Assembly: GCF_002803515.1 (NCBI RefSeq)
Contig: NZ_PHQX01000002.1
Span: forward strand, 372,001 to 436,000
Origin: Stenotrophomonas lactitubi
Lineage (GTDB): Bacteria > Pseudomonadota > Gammaproteobacteria > Xanthomonadales > Xanthomonadaceae
Direction of reading: 5' to 3'
DNA length: 64,000 bases
Positions 35,200 to 43,386 of this stretch are shown in pieces; position 1 is the first letter of the stretch; every line of letters starts with the position of its first letter. Position numbers and translations under genes: made by a program. Below the pieces are notes generated by a model. The model made no database searches, had not been told where the DNA came from, and worked only from the letters and a program-made list of their open reading frames with translations.

Positions 35200-35562
35200 T
35201 TACTTGTCGCTGCCGCGGGCCAGCTTGGCGATGATCCAGCCGGTAGCGAAGGCCACGCCGAACGAGGCCAGCGGACGTTCGCGGATCAGTTCAGCGGCGC
35301 TGTCGATCAGGTCCTTGCCCTTGTCCATCAGTGCGTCGACCTGTTCCTTGGCGGCGGCACCACCGAACTCTGCAGCAGCCAGGCCCGACAGCGCGCTGTC
35401 GGACAGTTCAGCCTTGACGTTGGCCTTGCCGATGCGCAGTTCGTCAGTCGCGGCACCGGTAGCGCCCTTGATCGCACCGCCGGCAGCGCTGGCGGCCTGC
35501 TTCAGGTGGGAACCGGCTTCACCCAGGTGGTCCTTCAGGTTTTCGGTATTGGTGGGGCTCAT
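35200..35562 (-). CDS. YqjD/ElaB-like protein (DUF883)
   Basis: 120 residues. It has a long amphipathic N-terminal helix with many Ala/Lys (LKDHLGEAGSHLKQAASAAG, AKEQVDALMDKGKDLIDSAA) and a C-terminal anchor RERPLASFGVAFATGWIIAK with the GxxxG-type pattern of DUF883. YqjD, ElaB and YgaM are tail-anchored proteins that bind ribosomes in stationary phase in E. coli. First gene of the three-gene unit yqjD-like, yqjE-like, unknown; all are likely stress- or stationary-phase expressed, by analogy only. Confidence 0.85.
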   Translation of the reverse strand: MSPTNTENLKDHLGEAGSHLKQAASAAGGAIKGATGAATDELRIGKANVKAELSDSALSGLAAAEFGGAAAKEQVDALMDKGKDLIDSAAELIRERPLASFGVAFATGWIIAKLARGSDK

Positions 35563-35664
35563 CGAATCACTCCTGTTGCGATGGGGGAACGGGCGATCGG
35601 CTCAGCCGACCTGGACATACAGCAATAGCATCACGGGGGTATAGGGGGCGTTACGGCCAGGCGA

Positions 35665-37098
35665 TCACCGCATCACCAACTGGCCCTGCTGCTGGCCATT
35701 GTTGCGCAGCACGCGCAGCACCAGGGTTGGCGGGCGCTGCTGGAAATTGGCGCGCCAGCTGGCCAGGTCGGCGAATTCGCCAACCGTGGCATCGGTGATG
35801 ATGTCGCCCTGCTGCAGGCCATTGGTCGCCGCGCGGCTGCCGCGCTTGACCTCGCTGACCAGCACGCCGCCCACGCCGGACTGGCGCAGCGATTCGGGCA
35901 GGTCGACGAAGCTGGCACCGGTCAGGCGCGGGTCCAGGCTCTCGCCGCTGACCACGCGCGCCTGTTCCTTCAGCGTTGCCTTGATCTGCAGCGGCTTGCC
36001 TTCGCGGCGAACGTCCAGAGTCAGCACGCTGCCCACCGCCGCCAGGCCTTCCACGTTGTGCAGTGCTTCGGCACTGTCCACACGCTGGCCGTTGGCCGAG
36101 ACCACCACGTCGCCCGGCTTCAGCCCTGCAGCGGCACCGGCCGAGCCTGCCAGCACGCGGGTCACCAGTGCGCCACGGGTTTCGCCCAGGCCCAGGCCCT
36201 GCGCGATCTGCGCGCTCAGGTTCTGGCTTTCGATGCCCAGCGTACCGCGCACCACCACGCCATGCTTGACCAGCTGGTCGACCACGCTGCGGGCCAGGTT
36301 CGACGGAATCGCCAGGCCCAGGCCGATGTTGCCGGCCATGCTGCCCTGCGGGTTGAAGCTGGCGGTGTTGATGCCCACCAGCTGGCCCTGCAGGTTGACC
36401 AGCGCGCCACCGGAATTGCCCGGGTTGATCGACGCATCGGTCTGGATGAAGTTCTGGTAGCCCAGCCCGCGGATGCCACTGCGGCCCACCGCCGAGACGA
36501 TGCCCGAGGTGACCGTCTGGCTGAAACCGAACGGATTGCCGATGGCGACCACGAAGTCGCCCACCCGCAGCTGGTCGCTGTTGCCCAGCTTGATGTCGGT
36601 CAGGTTCTGCGCCGGAATGCGGATCAGCGCGATGTCGGTGTCGCGGTCCGAGCCGAGGAATTCGGCCTTGACCGTGCGCCCATCGGCCAGTGTCACCTGC
36701 ACGTCATCGGCGTTGTCGATGACGTGGTGGTTGGTCAGCACCAGGCCTTCGGTGGCATCGATGATGACACCCGAACCGAGCGATTCGTTGATCCGCTCCT
36801 GCGGAATGTCCGGGAACAGGCGGCGGAAGAACGGGTCGTTGAAGAACGGGTTGCGCACCCGCACCACCTGCTTGGTGTTGACGCTGACCACCGCCGGCAT
36901 CGCCTTTTCCAGCATCGGTGCAAGCGATGGCACCGCCTGCCCGGCGACCGATGCCGGCAGTGCCGCAGTGGTGGGCAGCACCGCTGGCAGCGGTGCGGCA
37001 TCGGCACGGTTGTCCAGATGCGCGTTGAGGCCGGTGGCAACGAAGCCGCCGAAGGCAGCAGCGATTGCGAGCGTAAGCAGGGTGGGAAGCGGTCGCAT
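35665..37098 (-). CDS. DegP/HtrA-type periplasmic serine endoprotease
   Basis: 477 residues from ATG 37098 (MRPLPTLLTLAIAAAFGGF), the first start giving an export signal. Catalytic triad: TNHHVID (H125), SDRDTDIALI (D155) and NPGNSGGAL (S229). The mature chain has NPFFNDPFFRRLFPDIPQ upstream of the protease core, as in the Do/DegQ family, and two PDZ domains: the first with GALVTRVLAGSAGAAAGLKP, the second with GGVLVSEVKRGSRAATNGLQ. It degrades and chaperones misfolded periplasmic proteins. The long 5' region (37099-37587) is shared with the divergent histone-like gene. Confidence 0.94.
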   Translation of the reverse strand: MRPLPTLLTLAIAAAFGGFVATGLNAHLDNRADAAPLPAVLPTTAALPASVAGQAVPSLAPMLEKAMPAVVSVNTKQVVRVRNPFFNDPFFRRLFPDIPQERINESLGSGVIIDATEGLVLTNHHVIDNADDVQVTLADGRTVKAEFLGSDRDTDIALIRIPAQNLTDIKLGNSDQLRVGDFVVAIGNPFGFSQTVTSGIVSAVGRSGIRGLGYQNFIQTDASINPGNSGGALVNLQGQLVGINTASFNPQGSMAGNIGLGLAIPSNLARSVVDQLVKHGVVVRGTLGIESQNLSAQIAQGLGLGETRGALVTRVLAGSAGAAAGLKPGDVVVSANGQRVDSAEALHNVEGLAAVGSVLTLDVRREGKPLQIKATLKEQARVVSGESLDPRLTGASFVDLPESLRQSGVGGVLVSEVKRGSRAATNGLQQGDIITDATVGEFADLASWRANFQQRPPTLVLRVLRNNGQQQGQLVMR

Positions 37099-37587
37099 GG
37101 GAGTCGGTTCGCAGGCTGGGATGGGGGCCGTTGACGCATACGGTAGAACAAGCTGAATGAGTGTGTCGCGATCTGGATAAATGCCCCATGAAAATCCGAC
37201 CCGTGCCGAGGGCGCCGGAAAGGTGGCGCGCGCGTCATACCGCTGTTCGCGACAGCCGCGTGCGAGCGCCGCAAGGCAGGCCGACAGCGCCGTGATACAC
37301 CGCGACACTTGCGCAGTTCCGCGCATCCTGACCTTGCGATGACGCTCATTGCTGCGCGGATGCGTTGCTGCTGCCAGTGCCTGCATCGGCATGCCGGCAG
37401 CAGGCGGGCTGCGCAGCACACTGCTTAAAAAAAGGGATTTCCTGACTGCGGGGCGCGTCAGTCGCCGCCATCACTTACACCAGTTGCGTCGCACCGGATG
37501 CGATTGAGCGGCCGTGCCCGTTCCACGATAGCCATTGTCGGTATAGCATCGCCCCGTTTTGACAATCCAGGCCCCTAGGAGGGCAAC
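37099..37587. other. ~490-bp divergent promoter region between degP-like and histone-like genes
   Basis: No gene is seen. It must carry the promoters of both flanking genes. TATAGC at 37542-37547 resembles a -10 box for the histone-like gene, but no good -35 stands 17 bp away. On the reverse side no clear sigma-E motif could be found by eye. An AAAAAAA run at 37428-37434 is the only marked AT tract. Confidence 0.45.
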
Positions 37588-38535
37588 ATGAGCAACGGTA
37601 ATGGTGTGTCGGTCGTGACCGACGCCGTCGAGAACGTGAAAGAAACCGCCACCAACGTCGGCGAGACCATCGCCCACGCCGCCGAAGACGCAGTGAAGTC
37701 GGTCAAGAAGACCGTCAAGCGCGCCCGCAAGGCTGCCACCACCCGCGTCGCCAAGGCCAAGAAGGTCGTGGCCAAGGTCGAGAAGACCGTTGCCAAGAAG
37801 GCCGAGAAGGCCGCCAAGTCGGTCGGCAAGACCGTTGCCAACGCCAAGAAGAAGCTGGAAGCGGCCAAGAAGAACGCCAAGGCCGAAGCGGCTGCCCTGA
37901 AGAAGGAAGTGGCCAAGAAGAAGGCGGCTGCCGGCAAGACCGTGACCAAGAAGGCTGCTGCTGCCAAGAAGACCACCAAGGCTGCCGGCAAGAAGGTCGC
38001 CACCGTGAAGAAGGCCGCCACCAAGAAGGTTGCGACCGCCAAGAAGGCTGTGGCCAAGAAGACCGCTGCTGCCAAGAAGGTTGTCGGCAAGAAGGTCGCT
38101 ACCGCCAAGAAGGCTGTAGCCAAGAAGACCGTGGCCGCCAAGAAGGTTGTCGGCAAGAAGGTCGCGACCGCCAAGAAGGCTGTGGCCAAGAAGACCGTCG
38201 CTGCCAAGAAGGTCGCCGGCAAGAAGACCGTCGCCGCCAAGAAGGTTGTCGGCAAGAAGACCGTCGCTGCCAAGAAGGTCGTCGGCAAGAAGACCGCCGC
38301 TGCCAAGAAGGTTGTCGGCAAGAAGACCGCTGCTGCCAAGAAGGTCGTCGGCAAGAAGACCGCCGTCGCCAAGAAGGTTGTCGGCAAGAAGGTCGCCGCT
38401 ACCCGCAAGACCGTGGCCAAGAAGGCTGCACCGCTGAAGAAGGCCGTGGCCAAGAAGGCTGCACCGCTGAAGAAGGCCGTGGCCAAGAAGGCTCCGGCCA
38501 AGAAGGCCGTGCGCAAGGCTGCCAAGCGCAAGTAA
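37588..38535 (+). CDS. Histone H1-like lysine-rich DNA-binding protein
   Basis: 315 residues of which about two thirds are Lys and Ala. A ~45-residue N-terminal helix ([19 protein letters not shown]) is followed by continuous repeats on the pattern [15 protein letters not shown], each 5-residue block ending in KK; at least twenty KK doublets are seen. This is the eukaryotic-H1-tail or AlgP/BpH1 type, which binds DNA or RNA nonspecifically and alters nucleoid structure. AGGAGGG lies eight bases before the ATG. The DNA is itself a tandem repeat (GCCAAGAAGG...), so length changes by recombination are likely. Followed by a hairpin terminator. Confidence 0.88.
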   Translation: MSNGNGVSVVTDAVENVKETATNVGETIAHAAEDAVKSVKKTVKRARKAATTRVAKAKKVVAKVEKTVAKKAEKAAKSVGKTVANAKKKLEAAKKNAKAEAAALKKEVAKKKAAAGKTVTKKAAAAKKTTKAAGKKVATVKKAATKKVATAKKAVAKKTAAAKKVVGKKVATAKKAVAKKTVAAKKVVGKKVATAKKAVAKKTVAAKKVAGKKTVAAKKVVGKKTVAAKKVVGKKTAAAKKVVGKKTAAAKKVVGKKTAVAKKVVGKKVAATRKTVAKKAAPLKKAVAKKAAPLKKAVAKKAPAKKAVRKAAKRK

Positions 38536-38548
38536 TCGCGCGTGGTTC

Positions 38549-38583
38549 GAAGGCCCTTCCGCTCATCGGGCGGGAGGGCCTTC
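38549..38583 (+). terminator. Hairpin after the histone-like gene
   Basis: GAAGGCCCT (38549-38557) pairs with AGGGCCTTC (38575-38583), then CTGCGTTTTC. Nine perfect base pairs with a 17-nt loop. Confidence 0.75.
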
Positions 38584-38672
38584 TGCGTTTTCGGGGGCGC
38601 TCATCCGCGCCTGACGTGGATCTGCGGCAGCAGGCTGGGGCAAGATGAAGGTCTTCCGCAGGAGTCCTGGCC

Positions 38673-39368
38673 ATGCGCGGTATCGATTTCAGTTCCTGGC
38701 AGGGCGTGCTGTCCACCCTGGCCGGGTTGGTCCTGATCACCCTGCTCGGCGTGGGCATCCGCCTGCTGGTGATGCAGACCCTGCAGCAGCGCCGCGAACG
38801 CGAGAACCGCCAGATCAACGAGCGGCTGCGTACCTTGATGGCGGCCTACAAGACGCTGGGTGGTTCCTTCACCGGTGAGCTGGGAGTCGACCCGGCCCAT
38901 CTGCGCGATCTGCGCCAGCGGGCCCACGAAGAAGGCATTGCCGAGCCGGGCTCGGATCGGGCCAGGCGCATCCGCGATGCGGTCGAAGCGGCGTTGTCGG
39001 ACATCCTGCTGCTGGGCACCGACGAGCAGGTACGACTGGCTGCCCGCGCTGCCAGTGAACTGGCGCATGGGCGCCCGGTGCACACACACGAACTGGTGAT
39101 CTCGCTGCGCGACTTCGTCCGCGAGGCGCTGGACCTTGCGCCGGTGCCGGCCGACCTGGAGATCCCGCGCCAAGGGCCTACCCGCCCTGCGGGCAGCGGT
39201 GGCGGAAGTGGCAAGGGCCGCAACGAGGGCGAAGCCAAGGGCGGTCGCACCGGTGGTGGCGGCGGCGGAGGTGGCATGGGCGCCGGCATGGGCGGGCTGG
39301 GTGTTGGCGCGGGTGCTGCGCTGGGTGCCGGCCATGCGGCCGGCGAGGATGAAGCGGGCGCCCGCTGA
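38673..39368 (+). CDS. Membrane-anchored hypothetical protein with glycine-rich tail
   Basis: 231 residues from ATG 38673 after CAGGAG. One N-terminal helix (VLSTLAGLVLITLLGVGIRLLV) is followed by a charged, helical cytoplasmic region (QQRRERENRQINERLRTLMA, SDRARRIRDAVEAALSDILL, EQVRLAARAASELAHGRPVH) and a Gly-rich tail beginning GSGGGSGKGR and continuing GGRTGGGGGGGGMGAGM. No family recognised. It may act in the membrane-bound cytoplasmic side of some complex; no neighbour suggests which. Confidence 0.7.
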   Translation: MRGIDFSSWQGVLSTLAGLVLITLLGVGIRLLVMQTLQQRRERENRQINERLRTLMAAYKTLGGSFTGELGVDPAHLRDLRQRAHEEGIAEPGSDRARRIRDAVEAALSDILLLGTDEQVRLAARAASELAHGRPVHTHELVISLRDFVREALDLAPVPADLEIPRQGPTRPAGSGGGSGKGRNEGEAKGGRTGGGGGGGGMGAGMGGLGVGAGAALGAGHAAGEDEAGAR

Positions 39369-39383
39369 GGACGCCCGCCGGGG

Positions 39384-39743
39384 TCAGCGCTTGAGTTCGA
39401 AGATCGGCTCGAATCCGCCGTAGATCATCCGCGCACCGTCGAACGGCATGGGATTCTTCGTCGGGTCCAACCGCGGGTCTTCCATCATCTTCTGCATGCC
39501 TGCATCGCGGGTGGCCTTGTCCGGCCACTCGATCCAGGAAAACACCACCGTTTCCTCCGTCGTGGCTTTCACCGCGCCGAAGAAGTCGGTGGTCTTGCCA
39601 TGTGGCACGTCATCGCCCCAGCCTTCGACTACCCGCAGCGCTCCGTATTCCAGGAACACCACATCGGCGCTGCGGGCGTGGGCGAGGAATTTCTCCTTGT
39701 TGGCGGTCGGCACCGCCAGTACGAAACCATCGATGTAACTCAT
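39384..39743 (-). CDS. DUF1428 family protein (YbaA-like)
   Basis: 119 residues, MSYIDGFVLAVPTANKEKF, the exact opening style of DUF1428, followed by VEGWGDDVPHGKTTDF, VFSWIEWPDKATRDAGMQK and DPRLDPTKNPMPFDGARMI. It is a small cytoplasmic ferredoxin-like alpha/beta-barrel dimer family of unknown biochemical role, sometimes found near RNA or stress genes. Single gene, convergent with the 38673 gene (15 bp between stops). Confidence 0.92.
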   Translation of the reverse strand: MSYIDGFVLAVPTANKEKFLAHARSADVVFLEYGALRVVEGWGDDVPHGKTTDFFGAVKATTEETVVFSWIEWPDKATRDAGMQKMMEDPRLDPTKNPMPFDGARMIYGGFEPIFELKR

Positions 39744-39878
39744 CGCTTGCCTCCGGAATGGACCATGCCAGGTGCACGGCCTTCATTGAGTCGACGCTTC
39801 AGGGCGCAGGAAATCGACATCGATTGCCGCACCGTTGAATCGAAGCGCGTGCGCGTACCGCGCGCGTATGCCTGAGCC

Positions 39879-39907
39879 TTGCTGAATCAATGCAAAAAAT
39901 TCAGCAA
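39879..39907. promoter_or_regulatory. AT-rich palindrome upstream of the Ax21-like gene
   Basis: TTGCTGAAT (39879-39887) and ATTCAGCAA (39899-39907) form a 9-bp dyad with an 11-nt centre, in a strip that is clearly AT-rich for this genome. It lies 115 bp upstream of ATG 40022, within the region that must hold the promoter. It could be an operator; no factor is known to me for this sequence. Confidence 0.4.
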
Positions 39908-40021
39908 TGCGAAGACCGCTGTTTTCAGGGAGCGTTGTGGCGAATAACGGAGAATTTACATTCCCGATGCGATGGCGCCCTGGCGCTGCTGCACACCATA
40001 AGAAAGTAAAGGTGTACCCCC

Positions 40022-40594
40022 ATGAAGAATTCGCTGATTGCTCTGGCTCTGGCCGCTGCCCTGCCGTTCACCGCTTCGGCCGCCGAGAACCTGTCCTACA
40101 ACTACGCTGAGGCTGATTACGCCAAGACCGACGTTGACGGCATCAAGGCTGATGGCTGGGGCGTGAAGGGTTCCTACGGCTTCCTGCCGAACTTCCACGC
40201 TTTCGGCGAATACAGCCGTCAGGAAGTCGACCACACCAACATCAAGGTTGACCAGTGGAAGGTCGGTGCCGGCTACAACGTCGAAATCGCTCCGTCGACC
40301 GACTTCGTTGCCCGCGTTGCCTACCAGAAGTTCGACCGCAAGCACGGCCTGGATTTCAACGGCTACAGCGCTGAAGCCGGTATCCGTACCGCGTTCGGTG
40401 CCCACGCTGAGGTCTACGGCCTGGTCGGTTACGAAGACTATTCGAAGAAGCACGGCGTCGACATCGACAGCCAGTGGTACGGCCGCCTGGGTGGTCAGGT
40501 CAAGCTGAACCAGAACTGGGGCCTGAACGGCGAGCTGAAGATGAACCGTCACGGCGACAAGGAATACACCGTCGGCCCGCGCTTCAGCTGGTAA
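40022..40594 (+). CDS. Ax21-family outer-membrane beta-barrel protein
   Basis: 190 residues. Signal peptide MKNSLIALALAAALPFTASA is followed by ENLSYNYAEADYAKTDVDG and a series of amphipathic strands ending in W (ending GPRFSW), typical of an eight-stranded porin-like barrel. The sequence order (DGWGVKGSYGFLPNFHAFGE, DQWKVGAGYNVEIAPSTDFV, DFNGYSAEAGIRTAFG, QNWGLNGELKM) matches Ax21 of Xanthomonas and Stenotrophomonas. Claims of Ax21 as a secreted signal were in part retracted; the safe description is an outer-membrane vesicle-associated barrel. Followed by a strong hairpin at 40631. Confidence 0.9.
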   Translation: MKNSLIALALAAALPFTASAAENLSYNYAEADYAKTDVDGIKADGWGVKGSYGFLPNFHAFGEYSRQEVDHTNIKVDQWKVGAGYNVEIAPSTDFVARVAYQKFDRKHGLDFNGYSAEAGIRTAFGAHAEVYGLVGYEDYSKKHGVDIDSQWYGRLGGQVKLNQNWGLNGELKMNRHGDKEYTVGPRFSW

Positions 40595-40630
40595 TTGCAT
40601 CTACGGCGCGCCCGCGCGCTGTTCGTGCTG

Positions 40631-40659
40631 CAACAGGCCCGGCATTGCCGGGCCTGTTG
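40631..40659 (+). terminator. Hairpin terminator after the Ax21-like gene
   Basis: CAACAGGCCCGGC (40631-40643) and GCCGGGCCTGTTG (40647-40659) are perfectly complementary, 13 bp with a 3-nt loop; T content downstream is modest. Confidence 0.85.
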
Positions 40660-40785
40660 CGTTGTGGGGAATCAAAACAGAGCCTGACTGCGATACGCGG
40701 CGTCATGTTGCATTGCAATGAATTGGATTCCGCCACCGCCGGTGGCCGCCTACGGTGGATATCCCGTGCTGCCGGATACACCGCG

Positions 40786-41463
40786 ATGCCGCCCGTACTC
40801 CCACCGCTGCTCCCCGATCGGCCGCGCCGTCTGGCACTGCTGGATCCGCATCCGGTGCTGCGGCTGGGGGTGGAAGTATTGCTGCGCCAGCAGAGCGGTG
40901 TGCACGTGCGGGGCAGCTATGCCAACGAACGTGACCTGCTGCAACTGCTGGAAAGCGAACCGGGCTGCGTTGACCTGCTGGTGATCGATGCACTGCCGCT
41001 GGGCGATCTTGGCGATGGCCTGCAGCTGCTGCGCGGGTTGTCCCGACGCTGGCCCAGCGTGCCGATACTGGTGCTGTCCGCGCACTGCAATGCCAGCACC
41101 GTGGCCACGACGATGCAGGCCGGTGCACGCGGCTTCCTGTCCAAGGCGACTACGCCGGAAATGCTGCTGCGTGCGGTGGACGTGGTTGCCCGCGGTGGGC
41201 GTTTCGTGCCCCCGGATCTGCGCACGCAGCTGAATCGATCACGCTCGCGGCGCATGTCGGCGCCCACCCTGGCGCCCTTGAGCAGGCGTGAGCGCGAAGT
41301 GCTGCGGCTGCTGCTGCAAGGCTGCAGCACCGGCGAAGTCGCCCGGCGCTTCCAGCGCTCGGCCAGCACCATCAGCACGCAGAAGAAAGCGGCCTACCAG
41401 AAGCTTGGCATCCGCAGCGATGTCGAATTGTTCCGCATCCGCCACCTGCTGGAGTGCGGCTGA
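40786..41463 (+). CDS. Orphan LuxR-family response regulator with atypical receiver
   Basis: 225 residues from ATG 40786; a start at 40705 would add 27 residues of low likelihood. The N-terminal receiver has LDPHPVLRLG where classical members have DDHP, so one acid of the acidic pair is replaced by proline; the phospho-acceptor Asp in LLVIDALPLGD and Lys in FLSKATTPEM are present. The C-terminal LuxR domain is intact (LSRREREVLRLLLQGCST, ARRFQRSASTISTQKKAAYQ, KLGIRSDVELFRIRHLL). RcsB-like in form. No sensor gene is adjacent. Confidence 0.85.
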   Translation: MPPVLPPLLPDRPRRLALLDPHPVLRLGVEVLLRQQSGVHVRGSYANERDLLQLLESEPGCVDLLVIDALPLGDLGDGLQLLRGLSRRWPSVPILVLSAHCNASTVATTMQAGARGFLSKATTPEMLLRAVDVVARGGRFVPPDLRTQLNRSRSRRMSAPTLAPLSRREREVLRLLLQGCSTGEVARRFQRSASTISTQKKAAYQKLGIRSDVELFRIRHLLECG

Positions 41464-41472
41464 CGGGCGCGC

Positions 41473-41862
41473 TTACTCGCCCTGGTACTGCTTTTCCTCG
41501 ACCAGCGCCGAACCGGCGACACGGTTGATCTCGTTCTTCACCTGCACGCGTTCGCCATTGGTGCCGTACACGCCGCGCGCCAGCTGGATGAACGCCGCGT
41601 CGAACACCTGCGCCGCTTCCTTGTCGCGCAGCTGGTCCTGGATCTCCCACATGCGCTCGTTGATGGCCTTCAGCTGCGTCTTCAGCGCGGCCAGTGCCGG
41701 CTGTGCCTCAAGCTGCTGCTGCAGCAGCGGCAGCAGGCCGTCAAGTTCGGTGTGCACGTTGGCCAGCTTGGTCGCATCGTCGATGCGCTCGGCCTTGATC
41801 TCGAGAATGGTGATCTTGTCGATCAGCTCGCCGATCGATACCGGGGTCAGGATGGCGTCCAC
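41473..41862 (-). CDS. DUF6165 family protein
   Basis: 129 residues, opening MDAILTPVSIGELIDKITI followed by LEIKAERIDDATKLANVHTEL, a pattern I know from DUF6165. The sequence is nearly all helical (QLKAINERMWEIQDQLRDKE) and there is no signal or membrane segment. Function unknown; often seen beside LPS or sugar genes elsewhere, but not here. Convergent with the 40786 regulator gene, with only 9 bp between the stops. Confidence 0.8.
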   Translation of the reverse strand: MDAILTPVSIGELIDKITILEIKAERIDDATKLANVHTELDGLLPLLQQQLEAQPALAALKTQLKAINERMWEIQDQLRDKEAAQVFDAAFIQLARGVYGTNGERVQVKNEINRVAGSALVEEKQYQGE

Positions 41863-42028
41863 GTGGTTGGTTCCTGGAAATAGGCCTGCATGATACCGCG
41901 CTCGTTGCGGCGCGGATTTACGCTGAATTTGCGCTGGCGCGACGGCATCGCCATCGAACCGTTACGGCCATGCCGTCGACACTGCCGTCCCGGGCGGACA
42001 GACCGCCTTCGACGAGGAAGTGAGTGCA

Positions 42029-42727
42029 GTGAAGAGCAAGGGGATGATCGTGGCCAGCGCGACCGCACTGGCGGGGCTGCTGTGCGCCGGCAGCGTGCAG
42101 GCGCAGGTACAGGTGAGTGGCACGGCGGCAGTGACCAGCGACTATGTGTGGCGCGGCAGCTCGCAGAGCGACGGCGATCCAGCCGCGCAGGTGGGGGCAA
42201 AGGTGACGGTGGGGTCGGGCTGGTATGCCAGCGCGTGGGGCTCGAATGTCTCGTTCACGCCGGACAACGGTGCACGCAGCGAGTTCGATCTCGTCGCCGG
42301 CTGGTCCGGCGCGCTGTCGCCGGACTGGAGCCTGGATGCGAACCTCACCCGTTATGTCTATCCGGGTACCGGTCGCGCACTGGACTGGACCGAACTCAAT
42401 GTCACCACCACCTGGAAGCAACGCGCCTGGCTGCAGGTCGCCCACTCCAACGATGCGCTGGCCGGCGGCCGTCGCGGCACCTACGCGCAGCTGGGCGTGC
42501 GGGTGCCGTTGAACGAGCGCGTGCGCCTGGAAGCAGCGGTGGGGCAGTACTGGCTGGCCACCGCGCAGGGGCCGGACTACCTGCATGGCCAGCTCAGTGC
42601 CATCGCCACGTTGACGCCGGCCTGGGAACTGCGCGCCACCGTGCATGACACCGACAGCGCCGCCAAGCGGCTGTTCCCGGGCAATGCCGGTGGACGCTGG
42701 GAGCTGGCGCTGCAGGGCAGCTTCTAG
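42029..42727 (+). CDS. TorF-family putative porin
   Basis: 232 residues if the GTG at 42029 is used (GAGGAA nine bases upstream); a GTG at 42020 adds three residues. Signal peptide: MIVASATALAGLLCAGSVQA. The mature start VQVSGTAAVTSDYVWRGSSQ is the conserved opening of the TorF/gcw_chp family, whose members have the YxWRGxSQ motif and form outer-membrane barrels. Further strands alternate aromatic residues, with a C-terminal F (ELALQGSF). Substrate unknown. Followed by the hairpin at 42737. Confidence 0.88.
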   Translation: MKSKGMIVASATALAGLLCAGSVQAQVQVSGTAAVTSDYVWRGSSQSDGDPAAQVGAKVTVGSGWYASAWGSNVSFTPDNGARSEFDLVAGWSGALSPDWSLDANLTRYVYPGTGRALDWTELNVTTTWKQRAWLQVAHSNDALAGGRRGTYAQLGVRVPLNERVRLEAAVGQYWLATAQGPDYLHGQLSAIATLTPAWELRATVHDTDSAAKRLFPGNAGGRWELALQGSF

Positions 42728-42736
42728 TCGGCCGAT

Positions 42737-42762
42737 ACTGCCTGGCGGGGGCGCCAGGCAGT
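42737..42762. terminator. Bidirectional hairpin between TorF and DUF1456 genes
   Basis: ACTGCCTGGCG (42737-42747) and CGCCAGGCAGT (42752-42762) are perfectly complementary with a 4-nt loop, between convergent genes. Confidence 0.75.
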
Positions 42763-42833
42763 GGGCAGTCGCACCAGAAGGGCCAGTACCGTCACCGCGG
42801 TACCGGCCGCACGCGCCTTCGTCGATGCCGTGC

Positions 42834-43301
42834 TCAGCCGCGCAGGCGCAGGCTCAGGCCCTTGAGGAAGTTGCGCAGCATCTGGTCCAGGCAGCGCCGA
42901 TAGTTCTTGTGGCCGGGCTGGCGGAACAGCGCGCCGAGTTCGGATTTGGAGACAGTGAAGCCGATGCTGGTGAAGATCTCCATCATGTCGACATCGCGCA
43001 GCTGGAAGGCCACACGCAGCTTCTTCAGCACCAGGTTGTTGTCGATGCGGGTTTCCACCGTGCGCGGCGCCTGGCCCTCATCCTGGCCGCGCAGGTGCAG
43101 GATCAGGCCATCGAGGAAGTGCGCCAGCGCACTGTCGCTCATCGGCTGGAAGCCCGGCTCGTCTTCACGCAGCAGCCAGGCCTTGGCCTGCTCGACATCC
43201 ACCTCGAACGCCGGATCGGCCATCTGGCACAGGGTCACCACGTGGTGGTCGCCGAGGTCCAGGGAGTAGCGCACGCTGCGCAGCACATCGTTATTGATCA
43301 T
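42834..43301 (-). CDS. DUF1456 family protein (YehS-like)
   Basis: 155 residues from ATG 43301 (MINNDVLRSVRYSLDLGDH). Two similar halves are visible, each with a segment of the type WLLREDEPGFQPMSDSALAHFLDGL and RRCLDQMLRNFLKGLSLRL, and the family markers NNLVLKKLRVAFQLRD and PGHKNYRRC. This is E. coli YehS-like, cytoplasmic, function unknown. The stop side faces the TorF gene. Confidence 0.92.
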   Translation of the reverse strand: MINNDVLRSVRYSLDLGDHHVVTLCQMADPAFEVDVEQAKAWLLREDEPGFQPMSDSALAHFLDGLILHLRGQDEGQAPRTVETRIDNNLVLKKLRVAFQLRDVDMMEIFTSIGFTVSKSELGALFRQPGHKNYRRCLDQMLRNFLKGLSLRLRG

Positions 43302-43386
43302 GGCCCATTGTACCGGCCCGGCGGCTGTAACCGGACTGTCACCGGATTGCAGCATCGTGAGCGCTGTTCTGCAGGGATTCCCTTCG

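Noticed and set aside
37575-38531. A 318-codon open frame antisense to the histone-like gene with [12 protein letters not shown] repeats
   Set aside because: It is the complement of the Lys-codon repeat (AAG/CTT) and merely mirrors its periodicity.
38673-39368. Glycine-rich tail as a sign of an RNA-binding protein
   Set aside because: No RNA-recognition domain; the tail follows a membrane helix and charged helices, so RNA binding would be a guess.
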